Source: Hydrogenophaga sp.
Lineage (GTDB): Bacteria; Pseudomonadota; Gammaproteobacteria; Burkholderiales; Burkholderiaceae_C
NCBI GenBank assembly: GCA_030684755.1
Contig: JAUXXN010000166.1
Coordinates: 1-7,259, forward strand
Direction: 5' to 3'
Length of the DNA stretch: 7,259 nt
Below are positions 1-4,736 of this stretch, piece by piece. Positions within the stretch are counted from its first letter, which is position 1; each line of letters opens with the position of its first letter. A program made the translations under genes and the position numbers. A model generated the notes under the pieces. That model worked only from the letters and a program-made list of their open reading frames with translations. It was not told where the DNA came from and did not search any database.

Positions 1-324
1 CTCGACGACGTGGCCATCGATTTCCCGGACATGCAGATCGTCATGGCACACCCCAGCTTTCCTTGGCAAGACGAGGCGCTGAGCGTGGCCACACACAAGC
101 CCAACGTGTGGATCGACCTGAGCGGCTGGAGCCCGAAATACTTCCCCAAACAACTGGTGCAGTACGCCAACACGCTGTTGAAAGACCGAGTTTTGTTTGG
201 CAGCGACTACCCGCTGATCACGCCTGAGCGTTGGATGCGGGACTTCGAAGTGGCAGGCTTCAAACCCGAAGTGATGCCGGGCATCTTGAAGGGCAATGCG
301 GTACGACTGTTGGGCTTGAGTTGA
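1..324 (+). CDS. Amidohydrolase-2 family metal-dependent hydrolase, C-terminal part (5' truncated by window)
   Basis: The frame is open from base 1 to a TGA at 322-324, giving the last 107 residues. The true start lies left of the window; a GTG at 10 is simply Val inside the gene. Two landmarks of the amidohydrolase-2 TIM-barrel family (ACMSD, resorcylate decarboxylase and related COG2159 enzymes) are visible. One is a strand ending in MAHPSFPW, whose His (fragment residue 17) is a likely metal or catalytic ligand. The other is FGSDYP, whose Asp (residue 69) matches the essential strand-8 Asp of the superfamily. The KPNVWIDLSGW strand between them also fits. Members are cytoplasmic hydrolases or non-oxidative decarboxylases of organic and aromatic acids. 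The substrate here is unknown. Its position ahead of a regulator and uptake genes suggests a role in using the imported compound, which is inference. Confidence 0.85.
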   Translation, partial: LDDVAIDFPDMQIVMAHPSFPWQDEALSVATHKPNVWIDLSGWSPKYFPKQLVQYANTLLKDRVLFGSDYPLITPERWMRDFEVAGFKPEVMPGILKGNAVRLLGLS

Positions 325-325
325 A

Positions 326-348
326 AAAGGCCCTCTTGAGGTGCCTTT
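326..348 (+). terminator. Weak terminator-like hairpin after the amidohydrolase gene
   Basis: The arms are AAAGGC plus CCT (326-334) and AGG plus GCCTTT (339-348), with one bulged T at 342 and a CTTG loop (335-338). That gives about nine base pairs starting one base after the stop codon. The 3' arm ends in only TTT followed by GT, so the U-tract is short. Termination may be partial. Confidence 0.5.
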
Positions 349-435
349 GTAGCGGCAGCATCAGGCGTCAATCTGGATACATTAATTCGTGGTTTACCCT
401 TATTTAGCCCATTTTTAAGCAGAAATTTTTGAAAT

Positions 436-445
436 ATGTATACAT
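436..445. promoter_or_regulatory. Perfect 10-bp palindrome ATGTATACAT, candidate GntR/FCD operator
   Basis: ATGTATACAT is its own reverse complement and ends nine bases before the regulator's ATG. FCD-type GntR proteins commonly bind short palindromes of the form TNGTNNNACNA or GTATAC-centred sites, and they often autoregulate. The TATACA inside it (439-444) could also serve as a -10 box. If so, transcription would start around 451, giving a very short leader, which would fit the weak Shine-Dalgarno sequence before the gene. A near copy, TGGATACATT, lies at 374-383, matching TGTATACATT at 437-446 in nine of ten bases. Operator role is inferred from family habit and position. Confidence 0.5.
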
Positions 446-454
446 TGTGGGTCC

Positions 455-1246
455 ATGAACACCCCAGATGCCGATTTGACCGAAACCATTGAGCAGGCAC
501 TTGCTGCCAGCGGCGAAAGCGTACAGGTGCGCGCACTGCTGCAGTTGCGCCAGCTGATCTTGTCGGGTGAGCTCGCCGGCGGCACCCGCATTGCCGAACT
601 GAGCATCGTTGAGAGGTTGGGGGTTTCACGAACACCGGTGCGTGCGGCACTGTTGCGACTGGAGCAAGAAGGCTTGCTGCAGTCTCTGCCCAGTGGGGGC
701 TACCGTGTGCAGTCTTTCACCGAGCGCGACATTGCCGATGGCATTGAATTGCGCGGAACCCTGGAAGGTCTGCTGGCTCGTTTGGCTGCAGAGCGTGTCA
801 AAGCACCTGAACTGGTGGCCAATGCCCGGGAATGTTTGGCACAGATCGATCTCGCTTTGGCCACGCCGACCCTCGACGACGAGAGGTTTTCGGCGTATGC
901 AGCACTCAACAGCCGATTTCATTCGCTGCTGTGCGAAATGGCCGCCAGCCCCACCATTGCGCGCCAGTTGGAGCGGGCTGCTGGTTTGCCGTTTGCCTCA
1001 CCTTCGGGATTTGTGTTGCTACAGACGCGTTCAGCGCGAGCCCGCGACATGTTGGTGGTGGCACAAGACCAACACCGTCAGGTGCTCGATGCCATTGAGC
1101 AGTGTGAGGGCGCTCGGGCAGAAGCCATCATGCGCGAGCATTCCCGCCTCGCGCGTCGAAACCTTGTAGAAGTGTTGGCCGGGCAACCGCCAGCCCATAC
1201 GCCAGCGTCTATGCCCTCGTTCAAATTGATTCGCCGGTGCGCATAA
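455..1246 (+). CDS. GntR-family transcriptional regulator, FadR/FCD subfamily
   Basis: This 263-residue protein is a usual length for FCD regulators, with about 20 extra N-terminal residues. Residues about 24-88 form the winged helix-turn-helix: VRALLQLRQLILSGEL, then recognition helix VERLGVSRTPVRAALLRLE, then the wing LPSGGYRVQSF. Residues about 95-240 are the all-helical FCD ligand domain. Its metal-site residues are visible: N152 and H156 (NSRFH), H207 (DQHRQVL) and H229 (MREHSR). The first ligand is Asn where many relatives have Asp. FCD proteins are dimeric cytoplasmic repressors or activators that sense small carboxylic acids. The ATG at 455 is chosen because a palindrome sits just upstream and the HTH begins at the expected distance; the ribosome site (TGTGGG) is weak. 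Control of itself and the nearby transporter genes is likely but inferred. Confidence 0.92.
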   Translation: MNTPDADLTETIEQALAASGESVQVRALLQLRQLILSGELAGGTRIAELSIVERLGVSRTPVRAALLRLEQEGLLQSLPSGGYRVQSFTERDIADGIELRGTLEGLLARLAAERVKAPELVANARECLAQIDLALATPTLDDERFSAYAALNSRFHSLLCEMAASPTIARQLERAAGLPFASPSGFVLLQTRSARARDMLVVAQDQHRQVLDAIEQCEGARAEAIMREHSRLARRNLVEVLAGQPPAHTPASMPSFKLIRRCA

Positions 1247-1336
1247 GGGCGATTCATAAGCTGAAGCCTCGATTTTAAAAACCTCACCCATTTCAGAAGT
1301 TACGGCCCAACGATCAAGGTCGAAGAAGCTGAATCA

Positions 1337-1365
1337 AGCGTGCTCAAGGTAGCGTGCTTTCACGC
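1337..1365 (+). repeat. Short direct repeat AGCGTGCT and small hairpin in the dctP1 leader
   Basis: AGCGTGCT occurs at 1337-1344 and again at 1351-1358, a 14-base period. The second copy also starts a small hairpin, GCGTG-CTTT-CACGC (1352-1365). It lies about 35 bases before the dctP1 start. I could not place a confident promoter in the 152-base gap 1247-1398, nor a terminator for the regulator gene, so read-through into dctP1 is possible. Function is unknown. Confidence 0.3.
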
Positions 1366-1398
1366 CCAGTCCGGGCCATATTTATTAGGAGACCCCAA

Positions 1399-2439
1399 AT
1401 GAAATCTATCCAACGCCGAACCGCTTTGGCCGCCCTGGGCGCCGTTGCCTCAACGCTGCTGACGGGCCAAGTTGCTGCGCAACAGGTGGTTACTCTGCGC
1501 CTGCACCAGATGCTGCCACCACAAGCGACCATTCCCGCCAAAGCACTCATTCCATGGGCACAAAAGGTCGAGGCAGAGTCGGGTGGAAGAATCAAAGTGC
1601 AGTTGTTTCACGCCATGGCTTTGGGCGGCGCCCCACCGCAACTCTTTGACCAGGCCCGCGATGGTGTGGCCGATATCACTTGGACTGTGCTGGGGTACAC
1701 ACCTGGCCGTTTTAACAAGGCCGAAGTGTTTGAGCTGCCGTTCATGAGCGGTTCCGCCGAGCAGTCTTCCCAAGCTTTTCAAGAGTATGTGGAGAAGTTT
1801 GCGGCGGACGAGTTTCGATCCGTCAAGCTGCTCGCGGTACATACCCACGGGCCTGGGCTGTTTCACACCAAAGCCCCGGTCACTGGGCTGGAAAGCCTTC
1901 GTGGCATGAAGGTGCGAGGCGGCTCGCGCATCATCAACAACATGTTGACAAAACTGGGCGCCACGCCGGTGGGCATGCCTGTTCCCGCGGTGACAGAAGC
2001 ACTGTCCAAAGGTGTCATCGACGGAACAACCATCCCATGGGAGGTAACCCCGGCCCTCAAGGTGAGCGAATTGGTGAAGAACCACACCACTTTTGCGGGT
2101 GATCGCGGCCTTTACACCCAGACTTTCGCTTTTTCAATGAACCTGGCCGCCTACGACAAGCTGCCTGCCGATTTAAAAACAGTAATCGACAACAACTCGG
2201 GCATCGCCACCGCAGCCATGTTTGGTCGGGTGATGGATGAGGGTGACAAGGCCGGGCGTGCAATTGCCGAAAAGGCGGGCAACAACATCGTGGCACTGGA
2301 TGCAGCCGAAACGCAACGCTGGCGTCGCACCGCAGCCACGGTTGAGACCGACTGGATCGCTGAAGTCAAAGGCAAAAACATAGATGGCGCGAAACTGGCC
2401 GCTGAGGCGCGCGCACTGATCGCCAAATACAGCAAATAA
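1399..2439 (+). CDS. dctP: TRAP transporter solute-binding protein, DctP family (copy 1)
   Basis: The 346-residue protein starts at the ATG at 1399, where AGGAG (1387-1391) sits seven bases upstream. An in-frame codon at 1354 would spoil the signal peptide. Residues 1-27 are a signal peptide, with QRR at 5-7 before a hydrophobic stretch and a VAA cleavage site before QQ; the Arg pair gives it a faint Tat look, but Sec export is equally possible. The mature part has the DctP fold signatures: HQMLPPQ, then RIKVQLF, GGAPPQLFDQARDGVADI, GLESLRGMKVRG with R173 at the position of the family's carboxylate-binding Arg, then TPVGMPVPAVTEALSKG and a TIPWE loop. DctP proteins capture carboxylated solutes in the periplasm and deliver them to DctQM. 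It is paralogous to the next gene (about 72% identity) and is followed by its own terminator. The ligand is unknown. Confidence 0.94.
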   Translation: MKSIQRRTALAALGAVASTLLTGQVAAQQVVTLRLHQMLPPQATIPAKALIPWAQKVEAESGGRIKVQLFHAMALGGAPPQLFDQARDGVADITWTVLGYTPGRFNKAEVFELPFMSGSAEQSSQAFQEYVEKFAADEFRSVKLLAVHTHGPGLFHTKAPVTGLESLRGMKVRGGSRIINNMLTKLGATPVGMPVPAVTEALSKGVIDGTTIPWEVTPALKVSELVKNHTTFAGDRGLYTQTFAFSMNLAAYDKLPADLKTVIDNNSGIATAAMFGRVMDEGDKAGRAIAEKAGNNIVALDAAETQRWRRTAATVETDWIAEVKGKNIDGAKLAAEARALIAKYSK

Positions 2440-2488
2440 ACCTATCTGATCCCCACGCGCCTAAAGGCGCAAGTTGAAGGGGTTTTCA

Positions 2489-2522
2489 GGGTTGTCGGGC
2501 AGTTGCCAGACAACCCTTTTTT
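2489..2522 (+). terminator. Strong intrinsic terminator after dctP1
   Basis: The arms GGGTTGTC (2489-2496) and GACAACCC (2509-2516) pair perfectly. After one G/A mismatch the stem continues with GGC/GCC around an AGTT loop. Six T residues follow (2517-2522), and the next stretch is also T-rich. It lies 49 bases after the dctP1 stop. A smaller hairpin, GCGCC-TAAA-GGCGC (2457-2470), precedes it. It should separate dctP1 transcripts from dctP2, at least partly. Confidence 0.9.
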
Positions 2523-2620
2523 CTTTCTGTTGGAGACCGAACTTCGCTGTGTTGTTCAAGTTCATAGTTGGGTTTTCAAGATTTCAGGTATGACCCTGGT
2601 GGTCGACAACAGCCGCAGAT

Positions 2621-2663
2621 TAGGGAAAACACCCATGCTGTTTGGTGTACTTATGGTTATAAA
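2621..2663 (+). promoter_or_regulatory. Candidate activator-dependent promoter of dctP2
   Basis: A good -10 box, TATAAA, lies at 2658-2663, but no acceptable -35 box is found 15-19 bases upstream. Instead a GGG-AAAACA-CCC element lies at 2623-2634, in the context TTAGGG...CCCATG. Its centre (2628.5) is about 41.5 bases before the start site expected near 2670, the usual place for an activator that replaces the -35 contact. The leader to the ATG would be about 65 bases. Which activator binds is unknown; the arrangement is inferred from spacing only. Confidence 0.4.
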
Positions 2664-2734
2664 CAATAACTAAGCGGGGTGATGCACACCCATTGCCACC
2701 GCTGATAGCCCGAGCACAACCACCGGAGAAACAC

Positions 2735-3763
2735 ATGACTGCATGGAAATTCAAAATCGCCACATTGGCATTGGCCGCTTCGGCCAGCATGTCCGCATTT
2801 GCACAAGAAGTAACCCTTCGACTGCATCAATTTTTGCCCCCACAGGGCACAGTGCCTGCTAAGGCGCTGACGCCTTGGGCGAAGAAGATTGAGACCGAGT
2901 CAAACGGTCGCATCAAGATCCAGCTATTTCCCTCCATGCAGCTCGGCGGTACACCGCCGCAGTTGTTTGACCAAGCCCGCGACGGCGTGGTGGACATCGT
3001 CTGGACGCTGCCGGGCTACACGCCGGGTCGTTTCCCCAAGTCCGAGGTTTTTGAGTTGCCGTTCATGGCCGGTTTGTCGGCTGAAAAAACCTCACGTGCG
3101 CTCTGGGAGTATGTTCAGAACAACGCCCTGGATGAATACAAAGACGTGCATGTGCTGGCCTTGCACACCCACGGCCCAGGCCTGTTCCACACCAAGCAGC
3201 CCATTGCTGGGTTGGAGAGCTTGCGCGGCATGAAGATTCGCGGCGGCACCCGTGTGGTCAACAACATGCTGGTCAAGCTCGGCGCTACGCCGGTGGGCAT
3301 GCCCGTGCCCGCGGTGACCGAGGCGCTGTCCAAAGGCGTGCTCGACGGCACCACGATTCCTTGGGAAGTCGCGCCTGCTTTGAAGGTGCACGAGTTGGTG
3401 AAAAACCACACCACCTTTGCGGGCGATAAAGCTCTGTATGTGACCACCTTTGTGGTGGCCATGAACAAGAACGCTTACAACAAGTTGCCAGCGGATCTGA
3501 AGAAGGTCATTGACGCCAACTCGGGTGCCGATTTCAGCGCCATGATCGCAAGCACGATGGACCAAGGCGACAACGTGGGCCGCGACTTGGCTTTGAAAGC
3601 GGGCAACAAAATCACCGAACTCGACGCCGCTGAAGTGCAGCGCTGGAAGCGCACCGCAGGCACGGTGGAGAGCGACTGGATGAATGACATGAAAGCCAAG
3701 AATATCGACGGCGCTAAGCTGGTCTCAGAGGCCCGAGCGCTGATCGCCAAGCACAACAAATAA
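2735..3763 (+). CDS. dctP: TRAP transporter solute-binding protein, DctP family (copy 2)
   Basis: The protein has 342 residues. The ATG at 2735 follows GGAGAA (2725-2730) and opens a normal Sec signal peptide: K5 and K7, a hydrophobic core LALAASASMSAFA, and cleavage near AFA/QE at residues 23-24. Longer reading from a TTG at 2693 is unlikely. The mature protein aligns with copy 1 over about 316 positions with one single-residue gap and about 228 identities by hand count. The putative ligand region is nearly unchanged: R169 in GMKIRG, TPVGMPVPAVTEALSKG and GTTIPWE. Most differences fall around residues 112-142 and 261-325. Both copies therefore probably bind the same kind of carboxylated solute, though affinity may differ. 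It is the copy nearer dctQM but is separated from it by terminators and 449 bases. Exact ligand unknown. Confidence 0.95.
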   Translation: MTAWKFKIATLALAASASMSAFAQEVTLRLHQFLPPQGTVPAKALTPWAKKIETESNGRIKIQLFPSMQLGGTPPQLFDQARDGVVDIVWTLPGYTPGRFPKSEVFELPFMAGLSAEKTSRALWEYVQNNALDEYKDVHVLALHTHGPGLFHTKQPIAGLESLRGMKIRGGTRVVNNMLVKLGATPVGMPVPAVTEALSKGVLDGTTIPWEVAPALKVHELVKNHTTFAGDKALYVTTFVVAMNKNAYNKLPADLKKVIDANSGADFSAMIASTMDQGDNVGRDLALKAGNKITELDAAEVQRWKRTAGTVESDWMNDMKAKNIDGAKLVSEARALIAKHNK

Positions 3764-3810
3764 GGCCCTCAAGCCTGCTGCGCTAGGGGGCAGGCTTGCG
3801 TATGACTTGC

Positions 3811-3848
3811 ATGGGTTGCTGGGTACGCGTCTAGGCAACCCATTTTTT
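3811..3848 (+). terminator. Strong intrinsic terminator after dctP2
   Basis: The arms ATGGGTTGC (3811-3819) and GCAACCCAT (3835-3843) pair perfectly over nine bases with a 15-base loop, followed by six T residues (3843-3848). Together with the hairpin at 3770-3798 it should end or strongly reduce transcription from dctP2 before dctQM. Such a stop would keep binding protein in excess over the membrane subunits. Confidence 0.88.
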
Positions 3849-3860
3849 GCGCAAGTTGCA

Positions 3861-3879
3861 GACAGGTTGCAGACCTGTC
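3861..3879. repeat. Inverted repeat GACAGGT-TGCAG-ACCTGTC
   Basis: Seven-base arms (3861-3867 and 3873-3879) match perfectly around five bases. The left part also belongs to a direct repeat: GTTGCAGAC occurs at 3855-3863 and again at 3866-3874. There is no U-tract, so it is not an obvious terminator. It could be a protein-binding site or an RNA stem that protects the dctP2 3' end. Function unassigned. Confidence 0.45.
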
Positions 3880-4083
3880 ATGCCGGAAGGCAATGGCTTG
3901 TATTGCTGCATGCCGTTTTGTTATAGCTGAAAGACGGCCTGCGGTCTGGTTGATGGACGAGAAAAACGGCACATTCTGTGACCAGTTTATGTTTGCTTTG
4001 ACAAGCGTTGATGTTGTGATGCAGGCACTGAGTCTGGCGCAGGCTTCTATGTTGCGGACGCACTGTTTTTGAAATTTCGATAA

Positions 4084-4099
4084 GTGAAACAAGTTTAAC
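4084..4099. promoter_or_regulatory. Imperfect 16-bp palindrome overlapping the dctQM -35 region
   Basis: GT-G-AAAC-AA-GTTT-A-AC is symmetric apart from one mismatched pair. It is flanked by two copies of CGATAAG (4078-4084 and 4099-4105) set 21 bases apart, two helical turns. A GAAATTTC palindrome lies just upstream (4071-4078), and GCCAA-C-TTGGC (4128-4138) lies near the expected transcription start. One or more of these may be operators; none matches the ATGTATACAT site before the GntR gene. Confidence 0.3.
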
Positions 4100-4122
4100 G
4101 ATAAGAAATTGTCGGCTATAGT
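4095..4122 (+). promoter_or_regulatory. Candidate sigma-70 promoter for dctQM
   Basis: TTAACG (4095-4100) and TATAGT (4117-4122) are separated by 16 bases; each matches the consensus at four or five of six positions. Transcription would begin near 4129, giving a leader of about 84 bases. It lies downstream of the dctP2 terminator, so the membrane genes would have their own transcript. Best guess by inspection only. Confidence 0.4.
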
Positions 4123-4212
4123 CCCTAGCCAACTTGGCGACTACCTACAGCTCTTCCGTTGCAGTGGGTGACAATTTCTAAGCCAACGCTTACCCTCCGA
4201 AAGGACCTGTTG

Positions 4213-4734
4213 ATGATTGACTGGATTTACCGAACCGCCAAGTGGACCGCGATTGCCGGTGGCGTGATATTGAGCGCCTTGACGCTGATGGTCGTGGCCA
4301 GTGTGGCCGGTCGGGCCCTGATCGGTGTGGGCCTGGGGCCCGTTCCCGGCGACTTTGAACTGGTCGAAGTTGGGGTGGGTATCGCTATCTTTTTCTTCAT
4401 GCCCTGGTGCTATTTGCGTGGCGGTCACGCCACGGTCGATCTGCTGTACATGCACGTGCCCCGCTGGGCACAAAAGGCGGTGGACACCCTCAGCGACGTG
4501 CTGATGATGCTGGTCTGGCTCATGCTCACTTGGAAGCTTTGGGACGGCTTGGTGGAAAAGAAGGAATACATCGAAACCACCTTCATCTTGCAGATGCCGG
4601 TGTGGTGGGCGTACGCACTGTGCTTCGTGGGCGCGGTGATTGGCTGCGCCTGTTACATCGCCAAAACGCTGACCCAGCTGGGTCTGGCGTCTGAGCCCAA
4701 GGGCTGGACCACCGAATCCAACGCAGGACACTGA
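4213..4734 (+). CDS. dctQ: TRAP transporter small permease subunit, DctQ family
   Basis: The 173-residue membrane protein is the usual size for DctQ and has four hydrophobic helices at about 13-37, 48-68, 92-112 and 129-152. Family features include an Arg after helix 1 (VAGRALIG), PGDFELVEVGV entering helix 2, a cytoplasm-facing YLRGGHATVDLL after it, and MPVWWAYAL opening helix 4. The ATG at 4213 is preferred because AAGGA (4201-4205) is seven bases upstream; a longer reading from 4159 would put a polar extension before helix 1. DctQ binds the large subunit DctM to form the sodium-coupled importer in the inner membrane and steadies it as a scaffold. The stop codon is two bases before the dctM ATG, so the two are surely cotranscribed and probably translationally coupled. 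Substrate is set mainly by the DctP proteins upstream. Confidence 0.94.
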   Translation: MIDWIYRTAKWTAIAGGVILSALTLMVVASVAGRALIGVGLGPVPGDFELVEVGVGIAIFFFMPWCYLRGGHATVDLLYMHVPRWAQKAVDTLSDVLMMLVWLMLTWKLWDGLVEKKEYIETTFILQMPVWWAYALCFVGAVIGCACYIAKTLTQLGLASEPKGWTTESNAGH

Positions 4735-4736
4735 AC

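Larger units (their letters stand above)
3764..4212. other. Long gene-free stretch between dctP2 and dctQ
   Basis: This 449-base gap holds, in order, a 9-bp hairpin without a U-tract (CAAGCCTGC at 3770-3778 with GCAGGCTTG at 3790-3798), a strong terminator (3811-3848), an inverted repeat (3861-3879), about 200 bases in which I see nothing, a candidate promoter with nearby palindromes (4071-4138), and the dctQ ribosome site AAGGA (4201-4205). A reading frame on the - strand from 4092 to 3769 exists but crosses the terminator, has no ribosome site that I trust and resembles no family I know. Confidence 0.7.

Noticed and set aside
1354..1398. An N-terminal extension of dctP1 starting at 1354
   Set aside because: It would put 15 mostly basic residues before a normal signal peptide and cover the good ribosome site AGGAG at 1387-1391. 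The ATG at 1399 is clearly better.
2682..2705. A seven-residue frame MHTHCHR with three His in the dctP2 leader, suggestive of an attenuator peptide
   Set aside because: It has only a GGGGT very close to its ATG, no following terminator/antiterminator pair before dctP2, and no histidine-related gene nearby. It is most simply coincidence.
2693..2734. An N-terminal extension of dctP2 from a TTG at 2693
   Set aside because: The ATG at 2735 has a good ribosome site and opens a standard signal peptide; the extension adds a non-signal-like segment.
3769..4092. A 107-codon open frame on the - strand between dctP2 and dctQ
   Set aside because: It overlaps the dctP2 terminator and the hairpin before it, has no convincing ribosome site and resembles no family I recognise. 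It is a chance frame in a regulatory gap.
4159..4212. An upstream start for dctQ
   Set aside because: AAGGA at 4201-4205 is ideally placed for the ATG at 4213, and the extra residues are not part of the DctQ family.
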